Shown: one piece after another, positions 1 to 10,160 of the stretch | Layout of the letters: each line of letters opens with the position of its first letter | Position numbering within the stretch: the first letter of the stretch is position 1 | The notes under the pieces: model-generated | What the model was told of the DNA's origin: nothing | The model's input: only the letters and a program-made list of their open reading frames with translations | The model's database searches: none | NCBI GenBank assembly: GCA_013397795.1 | Contig: VZTJ01000300.1 | Coordinates: forward strand, 277,246 to 341,245 | Length of the DNA: 64,000 nucleotides | Origin: Orthonyx spaldingii | Taxonomy: Eukaryota; Chordata; Aves; Passeriformes; Orthonychidae | Direction of reading: 5' to 3' | Position numbers and translations under genes: made by a program

Positions 1-1495
1 CCTCAGCTTTCCCCTGCAAGTAATTACAAGTAGCTCAGTAGACTGTAACTCTGAGAGAACACCACGTAATGTTATTAGGCAAAATGATAATGTCCTTAAT
101 TTCATGTTCAAAAGCTGAATGGTTCTGAAGGAGGCTTGCAAAAAGAAATTAAGATAGTTGTACTAGAAGAAGACAGAATGTTGATTACCAGCAGTGAGGT
201 ATCCAGATTTGACTAATGGCACAGTTATTGTATGCATAAGCCCTAATGGTGTTTAAGTGGTTGCTGGAATGAATGCAATTAATGTAATTTATTTGTCAGC
301 ATCCAAACACTATAATACTCGGAATAAGGTGGGAGGTCCCTTGCCTAGCATATAACCCTAAGAATAATTTTCAGTGTATCTTTTCACAAGTAGACAAAAC
401 CAGTGACTATGTGGAGCTTTGTGTTGTTTTCTTTTTTTTTTTTTCTTTAATGATTCTCATGTTTTAAGGGGCATCATCTACATAGCTCCACTGATTTAAA
501 CTGATTTAGTTTTACTTGGTTTCATGCATTTTGGAAGGATATTTTGGGATGTTTCAGTGTGCCTTGCCACTTGAACACAATAAGTTGCATCTATCCTACA
601 TGTCCCGAGTTGTTTTTTATTAGAGAGGGATCCGCCTAGTTTGTCTGAACTACTGTAGGGTTAACAGTAAATTGATTACTTTCTTAAATTGCTTCAGTGA
701 TTGATGGTGATCTATGCTTAAAAAAAACCAAAACCAAAAACCATGTATTTCTAATGTGAGTTTCTTTCAGCTGAAAGCTAGAGTTAATCTTCGTCTATGA
801 GATCTTGTCATGCTGCATAAAATAACCCTTAAAATAACCCTGTATTTGTGAAGAACTTCCCTTTGCCTGAGTGTGACTGGGATGTAATCAAAATCTTTGA
901 ATTACACAGATAAAGCTTCTGATGTTTCTCAATGTGTGTCTGCTGCTTTTGACTTCACATTTTTATACCTTTCTAACCATTTCAGTATTTTCACTCTGCA
1001 TTTTTGGGCGTTTTTTTGGTGGAGTTTTTTGTTTGTTTTAGGAGTAAAGACCTCACTAATGAGGTTCTCATGTCTGAGAACAAAATTCCTGTGATGTTCT
1101 TGCTTGATTTGTTTTACTTACACAAGGAGACAGGGGCATCAATCCTGTTGAGGGGTATTTCTCTCCATGGTGTAGTTCCTCCAAGTGTGTACAGCAGCTC
1201 TACTGCAACACACTCCCCTCTCCTTGCACTAATGTGAAAACTCCCCAAGCCTTGGCATTGTTCCTCGCTGACTCAGAGAGAAAGCAGAGTTGTTGTTCTC
1301 CTACAAATGAAAATTGATTGATATATTAGAGTTAATAGCAAAACTTTATCAACACGCAAAACTTATCAGCTTACATTTCAAGTAAGTTATTCAAAAATAT
1401 TGACAGGCTCTCTAAGCTACTGCTGCCCTCTGCACTGAGGACTGACATCGCAGGGCTGGGATCAGACACGGTTGCCTTTCAGTCTGGATCCAGAT
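1..1495. other. Unique AT-rich non-coding DNA
   Basis: No gene is supported. Open frames here are under 80 codons, lack a recognisable domain and overlap each other in different frames. Small low-complexity patches are visible: a 13-base T run near 432-444, an A/C-rich patch at 719-742, and two copies of a decamer of the type AAAATAACCC at 819-828 and 831-840 (12-bp period). Nothing else stands out. Confidence 0.6.
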
Positions 1496-1620
1496 CAATT
1501 ACTTTATTGTGAAGCCACCAGCAAGAGAGCTCGGTTGTATATCAAAGTTCAACATAAGTAGCAGCTGTCAAAGCCATCAGATTAATTACTGTTCATTAAT
1601 AATTTCTTGTTTAAAATGGA
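1496..1620. promoter_or_regulatory. Candidate regulatory element with nuclear-receptor, E-box and homeodomain motifs
   Basis: In about 90 bp there is an HNF4/DR1-like core (ATCAAAGTTCA, 1541-1551), a CAGCTG E-box running directly into TGTCAA, a PBX/MEIS-type half site (1562-1571), and ATTAATTA homeodomain-type sites from 1581. The stretch is not low complexity and contains no useful open frame. The motifs are seen; enhancer function is an inference from clustering, and short motifs of this kind also occur by chance in AT-rich DNA. Confidence 0.25.
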
Positions 1621-1630
1621 AAACCCTTCC

Positions 1631-1656
1631 AAACTGAGGCACAGAGAACTTGAATT
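1631..1656 (-). repeat. Possible MIR/L2-like 3' core remnant
   Basis: The words AAACTGAGGCACAGAGA followed by a diverged continuation match the reverse complement of the tail region shared by ancient amniote MIR and L2 elements, recalled as a family pattern. Only about 25 bases are recognisable; the expected 'AAGTGACTTGCCCAAGG' continuation is largely lost. This could be a chance match. Confidence 0.3.
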
Positions 1657-3028
1657 TGCTGTTTACAGCAGTGGATGTATTTTGAAGAAGATTTGTAGAT
1701 TTCACAAATGTTTGTTATTTACAAACTAAATATTTTTTTTAGTTGTATTATCTCCCTGCTGTATCAAACAATGCAATTAAGCTTTAGGAAGGGATATACC
1801 AATGCAGTTCCAATGTCAATAGGGGAGCTATACAAATTTATATAACTGCTTCCTCTTTATTCCCCCTGATTTGTATGGCTCATTTGAAGGGACTGTCATG
1901 TATAGGAGAGCTTAAAGTGACATGGAAATATTTCTCTTAAGACATATTACTGCAAATGGAAAGAATTTTCTTCTTTGCTTTCTTTGTTTTTGTCTTCTTT
2001 TACTTCTTTGTCCTTTTTGTCTATCAAAATGTACAGAGAGAAAAACATAACTAGTAGGGAAGCCCCTTGTAGTGGAACAAGCAAGCTGTTACTTTTAACT
2101 CTCTTGTGAAAAAATGGAAGACTAAAATTTAGCTCTGATTCAGAAAGAGTAAATTACTAATGTGTTTTATAACAATCTGCTATATTGAAAAAATATATCC
2201 TCATCCCCATGTTCCTCTGAGTTCCTCATGGTATATCACAGTCTTTGAATTGCTTCTTGTTGGTAGCTTGATCTTAGGAAAACCTGTATGAAGCTTGACT
2301 TAGCATAGTGGTCAAATTCTACTGTGCATTATTTCCCATGCCTACAATCTATACAATGATAAACCTGAGGTGCTTGAGTTTTTACCTCCAATAATCACAA
2401 CTAGAAAACCACAAATGGGCTTTTCATTTCTCCCTTGCAAGAGCTATAAAAACAAAGGTAAACCATCCTGCCAAATCACTTTTATAGGGACCTCACTTTC
2501 CTGTTCACTAGTTTTACTCCAAATAATTAAAAGCAGCACTCCTGCCCTTCACTGTGGTTTCCAAGGAATTCACAAGGTGCATATGCTCCATCCAAAGTCC
2601 TGAGTGAGACTGAATTGGAGGTCCTCAGTGGGTTCATAGCCCAGGGCTCCTACACCTGGGGATTTGAGCTGCAGTGTCCATAAAGTCCCCTTCTCCTAAA
2701 CATGTAGACTTTACAATGCTGAAATGAGCGGCCCAAATAAAATTTAATATAGTGATGAAGATGAACTTAGTCCTGATACTTTTATTTTTTGTTTGTTCTA
2801 TTTATCATTTTGATGCCTCTGTAAGGAAAAGGTGAGCTGAATATTTTAATCCATAGGCGGCTTGTTGTTTTTTGGTTTGGGTCGTTTTTTTTTTTTAAGA
2901 ACATATTCCTGTCTGTAAAAAGCCTTTAAGCATTCTGCATTCTCCTTGCTTTCCAATTAAGTTTTCTGGGGTTTCTAATGTGGTCCTCTGGAGTGTTGGA
3001 AAGTAATAGGAACAAGAATGCATTTAAT
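1657..3028. other. Unique AT-rich non-coding DNA
   Basis: No gene or repeat is recognised. There are short T-rich patches near 1729-1742 and 2884-2897. The longest open frames (77 codons or fewer) have no domain-like composition. Confidence 0.6.
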
Positions 3029-3029
3029 A

Positions 3030-3110
3030 CCTGGCCTGGTGTCTTGGCAGTAAAGCTTAGCACACCAGTGTGGGGAGCAGCAGGTTCAAGACCAACCCCA
3101 GGAGTCTTAG
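3030..3110 (+). repeat. Possible tRNA-derived SINE fragment (degenerate A box and B box)
   Basis: GGTTCAAGACC at 3083-3093 matches the RNA polymerase III B-box pattern GGTTCGANNCC at all but one position. Upstream, TGGCAGTAAAG (from about 3045) weakly resembles an A box, 38 bp away. A normal tRNA spaces these about 44 bp apart, so this is not an intact tRNA gene: a cloverleaf does not fold cleanly and no anticodon arm is evident. An old tRNA-headed SINE is one explanation, chance another. No SINE tail is recognised downstream. Confidence 0.2.
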
Positions 3111-6100
3111 TACTTGGACTGGCAGAGGGCTGGTGTAATGCACAGACAGTGAGCTCATTCTGCAGGTGGAGTGTTCAGCTGCATTGATCTTATGGCAAAC
3201 CCAGCCTGCTAAGGTTTTGGAGAAACATTGGCTCTGATCTAAAAGGAAATTGTGCTGCCTTTCCCTGTCTTTCCACTAGTTTAGCTTGCAAGCTCTAATA
3301 ACATTAAAACATACTTTAAGCAAGAAGGCTGACGCAGCTACAGAGACACAAAGTAATTTCCTAGAAATAGCAAATACAATAAGCAAAACTCTAATCTCTC
3401 ATTAGGTAATTGTATTTTCATGGGGTCAGCCAGCCTCCCTGGCCAGGCTGAGGTAAATTCTAAAATATGTGCATTATATACATTAGGCATCTGTTAATGA
3501 AGCATAAATTTCATCAGCAAGCTGGGTGCCAAAATCAACTCATTTGGGTGCATGGTTTGCATCTACAGTGGTGTCTTATGGATTTGTTCTGTAGCTGAAA
3601 CAGCAAGTTTGTGTAGATGCTATGAATGGCATATAATAAGGAAAAAAAAAAAGAACACCACAAGCATCATAGACAAGCATAAATCTTATGAATCTTGGTA
3701 AAATGAAATCCAAAATGCAGTGGGTTCCAAGACAACAGTAAATAAAGAGTAAGGAAGAGATCATGTTGCCAGAACCAAGAATACCTGGTCACGGTCAGTC
3801 ATTATTCCATTTGATAATATCTGGTCAGTGATAATAATTATTTCCTTTGACAAAAGATGAAATACAAAGCAAACCCTCAATTTTAGAGCACCATTTCCTA
3901 GAAGAGGTTGAGTGGGGCTTCACTCTAAAAATTCACTAGTATTTTGCCCAGATCCATCACAGAAGCCCTGGTAGAGCAGCAGCAAGATGACACCTCTCGG
4001 CGATTAAGCAAGAAATCCTCATGCTTACTTCTCGTGCCAGCCTAGAGTGTCAAATGTAGGATTTTTTTTCTCAAGAATGGTGAGCATAGAAATGAGAACA
4101 AGCTGAATAACCCTAACGCCAAACCTTATGATGATGATATGATAACATTCTTCCTTTGCAAGCACACAAGCAAAATTACTTATCTGCTTTGGAAGTAAGG
4201 CTTGTTTCCTTTCAACATGTAGTCTGGAATACTGCTTTGCTTTATTTAACCAACACAGGGTCTAAGGACAGCAAAGATTTTGGCCATTTTTTATTGCCCA
4301 CTAAAGTGGCAGAAGTGTTTCAGAGTAGTAGCCAATTTAAAAAGGAATATGAAACAAATTCTTCAGATTTCAGAAGCGTTCTCCTTTCATTCATTCCGTT
4401 TCCATAGTTGAGCACTGGATCATTGCGTGCTTTGGCAGTGGAAAATAACATTTCAGAAAGAGAAAACTTTACCAGTAGCACATGTTGGAACAACGCTACA
4501 GGCTCCAAGTGGGGTTAAGCCAATTGTAAGTCTGACAGCAGAATTATATCAGTCTCTTTGAACAAATAATCCAAGGAATTTATGTAGAACCATGTGAGCT
4601 GTTCTCTTAGTTTCGATTCAGTAACTTTCATGTAAAGTGAAGGTGAGATTTTAGTAGGCAATAGAAGGAGTAAATTATGGGGAAAAAGGATACACTGTGC
4701 CAAGAATTGTCCTGCAAGACATTGAATCACAATGAGATTGGCAAATATGTGAGGGGAAAAGGTGATTTCCTAATTCTTCATTCCTCTTTTCCAGTGGAGC
4801 AGATGATGGGTAAGTACAGTTAGTCCTTCTTGTTCCTATGTATCCAAACATCAGGCAACAAGGAACTGAATAATATATAGATGGAGAAAGGAAGGATATA
4901 TAAAAATTGATAGTTCTTCATTAGCAGAAACTAAAAACATGAAGTCTTTTCTACGTGTACCTACACTTGGATGTGAAACACATTGTGACCCACAGAAGCC
5001 GTTCCATCTACTTCAGTGAGCTTTGGGATAGTGCAGACATTGCCCTATTGGAATGAGGCTACAAGGAACCTTCAGACCAGCCATTTCCCTCCTGCTGCAG
5101 GTAATGGAGTTACAGGCTAACTGTTAAGAGGCCTTTTGTTAATACAACTTGAGAAGAAGCAGATCTCAATTGCCTTTGCAAAAGAAAGCAGTGAGACAGC
5201 TTAAGTTTTGAATACTGTTAGCTTCCAGGTTAAACAGGCCTGATTCTCCTTTTGGAAATCTCTGTACTGTTGAAATTAGTGCAAACAGTATCATGAGTTT
5301 CTTGGGGGGAAAAAAATCAATGACATATTTCCCCCTTTATCCATCTAGCTCTGGGGAATGTAATGCTGCTGAATATGTTGGTTTTTGTAAGAGATGTAAA
5401 ACAGAGTTTGTGATCATTTGTGGTCATTAAGGATAACTTTTTTTTTTTACTTTTTCATGAATAGAGGTGTTAGTGAAGGTGTTCTGGCCTAATTCCAGCT
5501 CCAGTAATTGGATTTTTTTCTAAAAATTTTTTTTAACCTACACACATTCCTTCAGCAGTTTCATTTAGCTCTGTGTATGGGGCTCAGTTCAGTGTTGCCA
5601 CATTGGCCCCCCTTTTTTTTAGCTAGACTGATGCAAACAGACACTAAGACAACTGCAAGCTCTCTTTTCCCTCCCATATAGTCCTTTATCCCAAGAATAT
5701 AATTACTGCTTAACACAGTTTCTTCAGATGTGCTTTCAATGGTATGTCTGTACCACCTCTCAAACGATGTTTGGTAGGGAGACATTTCTAAAAGGCAATA
5801 TTCAGTAAGAACTCAAAAAGTGTATGGATTAGCTATTAGGGACTGGACATTGGTGGCTGAGCCATTCTTCTGACACACTGATTTTTAGCTCTGTAGTGGC
5901 ACACAGGAACACTCTCAAGTCAGCTTGTGGCAGGAGGTGCCACCCACTGTGTGCTGCACAGTTGGAGTAGTAGTGATGGGTGGTATCAGCCAGAGATAAT
6001 GATAATTCTGTCTCTCTGTGTAGTCTGGTAAAACACTTCCAAAAGTCATCAGAGAGGGGATGAGCAAACTGAAGGTAGAAGTGCTGTGTTAGATGGAAGA

Positions 6101-6964
6101 AAGGAAGAAACACAAGAGGTACATGAAACACATGAGAAGCTGAATCAAAATATTACATCTTCTGCTCTGACAGATATGAAGACATAATGGAGAACAAGGT
6201 TGCTGCCTTTCTGGTGATGGCCTAATTGAAGTCACAAATGATTACCAAAGGTCAGACAGTGCAAACCTCTCATTTTTCATCTAGACTGAATAGTTTCCAA
6301 TGTGCTGTATGCCACCAGTTTTAGCCCTTCTACCCTATGTTATAGAGGGGTTCTTCAGCCAGGTATGAGATACCCGAGAATGTTTAAACAGCCTGGGAGT
6401 GGCTGAAGTTTGATGAATTTCTAAAAATATGGGGTTTTGGTCTCTCCACAGCGATCAGGAGAGCTAATATAGGGCAATGTAACCAAGCTCAGAGTTTTCA
6501 TCAGACATTCCTTGTCCCGTGTGACTCCATGCACATCACAGTTTTAAATCCACAAGTAGACCCTTGCTTCTACACCAAAAAAAATCCATGCACTCACGGA
6601 AGAGTGATTAGGGATTGCCATATGTTTAACTAGCCTGGAAATTCCCCCAGTCGTCCTTGGAGTTTGTTATTAAACAAGAGAGAACTCAAACTAAAGCACA
6701 GTCCAAACCCCAGAGTGAAAGGCCTGCAATGAAAACTTTATGTCGGGTGCACCCTCACACCTTAGGGGACAGAGAGTGCCTCTGTCCCCAGGCTGTGACC
6801 ATCAGCAGGACTAGAGATCACAGAGAGGCAGTACAAGAAGCAGGTATCCAGCATAGACAAAACCACAGTACATTGGGAAAAAAAAGGTTATAATTCTTAT
6901 ACATTTTACTCTTTTCAGGAAAATAAGTGTGCTTGCTACTAGAAAACTTCATTGTAGGCTATCA
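3111..6964. other. Unique AT-rich non-coding DNA
   Basis: No gene is supported across this stretch. Open frames (100 codons or fewer) overlap in several frames and strands and have no recognisable domain. A short segment near 5240-5300 recalls the 'CCTGATTCTCCTTTT' ends of ancient sauropsid DNA-transposon debris, but is too short to call. Homopolymer patches (5440-5450, 5610-5620) are unremarkable. Confidence 0.55.
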
Positions 6965-7290
6965 AGGGTTAAAAAGCATTTAAAAATCAGCTTCTATTGG
7001 ACTATTTTGTTTGGCCAATATCTGACATGGGTTGTACTGAGCACGTTTTGCCACCTGGCCAATTTTTTTTCCTGCCAAGCTATTCACTCAGGCTTGTGGT
7101 GTGAAAAATAGATGTTTAATAGTCAATGAAGTACTATAGTGGGTAATAGTTTATAAATTTCCATGACTTATTATGCTCAGCCTAAGTGACTGTTTATTAA
7201 GTGTATTTAAAGCCCCCCATCTCATTAACTTACAGTACTGGTGATTCCCTCCTCCCACTGCTGTTTTTAATGGAAAATATTCACACATGT
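6965..7290 (+). repeat. Copy 1 of a diverged direct duplication (about 325 bp)
   Basis: This segment matches 8405-8730 in the same orientation at an offset of about 1442 bp. The best-preserved core (7003-7167) is roughly 85% identical to its partner apart from a 10-bp indel. It shares TTTGGCCAATA (7010-7020), TTTTGCCACCTGG, CTGCCAAG, GTGGTGTGAAAAA, TTTAATAGTCAA and GGGTAATAGTTTAT. Beyond the core, weaker collinear similarity continues through a CCCAT...CATT...CCCTCCTC-like run and a TTTTTAATGG-like run. The element is non-coding. It could be an ancient interspersed repeat family or a duplicated regulatory element; the sequence alone cannot decide. Confidence 0.75.
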
Positions 7291-8404
7291 CTTTCTCCTA
7301 GGGCATGTGAAACAACCCTGTGGAAAAGAGACTGCCTGGATAAGAACAGGACATCATCCTTGGCTAGGTACAATGTGTTTATAATTTTTGGAAACAAAGT
7401 GAATCTGAAATATGAGATATATATGTTATGGACCAAAAAAAAATCTATAAATATCCTTGGTAAAAATTACAGCTGCCAATATCCCACCCTTTTCTGCTTT
7501 GGGTTCACAGTGAATGACACAGTCAGTTTTATCAATAAAGCATGTCTCATGTAAAAAAATATTAAACCAGCAACTTAATTATGAAATACTGCCTTTATTT
7601 TCTTAATGGATTCCATGGTACTTCAGGGAAATATTACATACTAAGGCTAAATAAATTCTCTGCTAACAAAAACCAGGCCCAGTGTTAACTTTAGGGATCT
7701 ACTATTAGCTGTGCAATGGGAAGGTGAGTTTCTGTAGCAGGGAAAGACTACTAATTATGAAAGAACATGTTTTCTTCCCCTATATTAACCTCTAGAATGA
7801 AAAAGGTCATTGGCTGCTCTGGATAAATTCTGTGAAATCTATCAAAAGGATCCTGCTGACATCAATGAGATAAGTGTCCTTTTGTCATATATAATATTTT
7901 AGTAATGCTGTGTAAGTAAAACTCCAGATTAATCCCTGAGGTAATTCCACTGAAGCTACATAATACCGTTAAGTTTGGTTCTCTAACACTTGGCTTCATG
8001 CTGTTTACATCAATTTCCTGAAGGTCACTAGGAGGCTGAAGATAAACATGAAATAATGGCAATATGAAAACAGAAAAATCAGTAAATATTATGTTAATGT
8101 GAAGAGATGGCTCTAAAAAAGGTAAAGGAAGTTGTGCATAAAATCTCCTCCAGTAGAAAGCATTTGGGAATACAGTTTTTCCAAACTGGGATGTTAAGCT
8201 GACACAGATGTTACAGAGGAGCCCTTTCCATATAATCTCAGATGCCACGTCTGGAAATAGCCACGAACATCAGCTCAACCTGCAACAGCCACGAGCGGAG
8301 CAAGAGCAGGGCCACCTGTGCTGCTGGGAGTGAGCAGCTCTCTTCTGGCCTGCTCCCAGGTACTTCCAAACTGCAGATATAAAATACGTGCCCCCAGTGT
8401 TGAA
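7291..8404. other. Spacer between the two direct repeat copies
   Basis: The sequence is unique. I looked for continued similarity to the DNA after copy 2 (from 8731) and found none beyond the roughly 325-bp unit, so this is not an obvious 1.4-kb tandem duplication. A short GC-richer patch lies at 8245-8350. No gene is supported; the 117- and 128-codon open frames are featureless. Confidence 0.5.
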
Positions 8405-8730
8405 GGAGTTAATGTGACATTGCAAAATGAGCTTTGCTATTTGCTGTTTTGTTTGGCCAATAGCTGACACAAGCACATTTTGCCACCTGGCTAATTTTGT
8501 GCTGCCAAGTTATTCATTCAGGCCAGTGGTGTGAAAAAGGAGGCATTTAATAGTCAACAGAGCACTATATAGGGTAATAGTTTATGATTTTCCATGACTA
8601 CTTAGATGCTGCTCAAATTATTCTTGATTGAGCAAATTATTCTTTTTAAAAATCATCCCATTCATTTATTTACTAATGACTCTATCCCTTCTCTCCCCTA
8701 CACCATTTTTTAAAAATGGGAACAATCAGC
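8405..8730 (+). repeat. Copy 2 of a diverged direct duplication (about 325 bp)
   Basis: This is the partner of 6965-7290. Shared words include TTTGGCCAATA (8452-8462), TTTTGCCACCTGG, CTGCCAAG, GTGGTGTGAAAAA and TTTAATAGTCAA, all in the same order and nearly the same spacing. Copy 2 lacks about 10 bp that copy 1 has after TGACA. Read on the minus strand, both copies keep GCCAGGTGGCA, which contains an E-box (CACCTG on the plus strand) and resembles the 3' half of a CTCF core. The retained inverted CCAAT and E-box in both copies would suit a duplicated regulatory element, but preservation in two diverged copies is only suggestive. Confidence 0.75.
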
Positions 8731-9780
8731 CATTTCCATGTTTGAGGGGATTTAGCCAAAGGAAAACTATGAGCATATTACAGCTCAGATCACAACTTTG
8801 AAAGACCTTTTGACAAGATATTAGAGGTTGAATAAAATTCCTTTCTGAGTTTTGCAGGGAGCCCTGCACAGGGGTGAGGTGAGTCGGAGAGAAACCCTGA
8901 CATCTTGGTTCAGCAGATGAAAATATCAATCCTCGCTGCCCCCACTTATTTATTTTTCCAGCAGGTGGTTGCTTGCTTGGTTGGTTTTCAAGCTGAACCA
9001 CAGCCTGATGGGCTCATTCCAGCGGAGTCACCAGCTAGCTGAAAACCCTTCAGCCCTTTGCTGACAGGGAATCCTTGGCGAGGCTCTCCAAGATTAGTGT
9101 TGGAACAGCAAACCCCTCCTCGGGAGAGCCTACCTGTTAATAGGCGAGTTATTTATCCTGCAAGGTGCTGCTGCAGGTGCTTAGAGACGTGCATTTTTTG
9201 GGCATGCCAGAGACAGCATTTTTTGGGGCAGATTGCTTTCATACTTGTTTACTTTTGCGTGCACTTCCCAACGTGCTGGAAGTAAGCAGGAGAAGCAATC
9301 CATTGCCTGTCACAGCAAACTCACAGTGGTACTGTGTGTAAATTGATGTTACAGACTTTTGCTTACCTGTGTTAAACCAAAGGGAGAAGGGCAGACCAAA
9401 ACATTTTGCTCCATAGATGTGAGTTTATTAAGCCATAATGCCAGAAGTTGACAGAGCAAAATAATGCATGCCTTTATGAGTTTATCTGATGTCACACAGT
9501 TTAGAGAAACACTGGTGTTAATATTCATTGTATGGCTTAATTGGTTTGATACAGAGCAGCAACACAAGTGTAGTAAGATGCTTGTTATGTAGGTCTTGGT
9601 GTTGTTTCAAAGTCTTTATTATTATGACAGCAAAGTCTTGTTCATTAAAGTTTCACAATCCATTTTCATTAGGATGAAACTGATTCTGTAAATGAACAGT
9701 TGCTCTGAAAAATCAAACCCTTGCAGCTATCACAGGGGAGGTACAAAGTCTGTATTAATTATCAGGAATATGGTGTCGAT
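8731..9780. other. Unique non-coding DNA
   Basis: A slightly GC-richer patch covers about 9000-9290. Open frames on both strands (91 codons or fewer) have no recognisable domain. No repeat is recognised. Confidence 0.5.
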
Positions 9781-9814
9781 CGAAGATGTTAATTGCCCTG
9801 ATGGTTAGTTATTT

Positions 9815-10160
9815 GGGGAATTGCCATGCATTTCATGCAGGGATAATAAAAATGAATTTTTAAACAAAGAGATCTTAAAATAATATATAATCTGTAGAGA
9901 ATACCAACATCAAAGGCTTATCTCAAAGCTTTGAATTTTATCTTTGTGGTCCAAAATGTTAAAGATGAACTGAGCAATATTTCAGCTGGTTCAAGTTTGT
10001 GAGAGGAAAACAAAACAAGAGTTAATTAACTGTTATTACAAACCTTTTCAACTTTAATTTGACTTTCAAATATTAGCATTTATCTATGAACTATGCTTCT
10101 GGGTTTGACAAATTAGCTTTCACAGAACAAGTTTAATTAGGCTTCATTGTGCTTTTATGT
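9815..10160. promoter_or_regulatory. Candidate conserved regulatory element with TCF/LEF-like cluster
   Basis: Four CAAAG/CTTTG cores lie within 38 bp: ATCAAAG (9909-9915), CTCAAAG (9922-9928), CTTTGAA (9929-9935) and ATCTTTG (9940-9946). The middle two form a perfect 12-bp palindrome, TCAAAGCTTTGA, at 9923-9934. A perfect palindrome GTTAATTAAC (HNF1/homeodomain-like) sits at 10021-10030. The surrounding DNA is AT-rich but not repetitive, has no long open frame and is dense in TAAT-type sites. HMG-box factors of the TCF/LEF family bind WWCAAAG; use in vivo is an inference. Confidence 0.3.
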
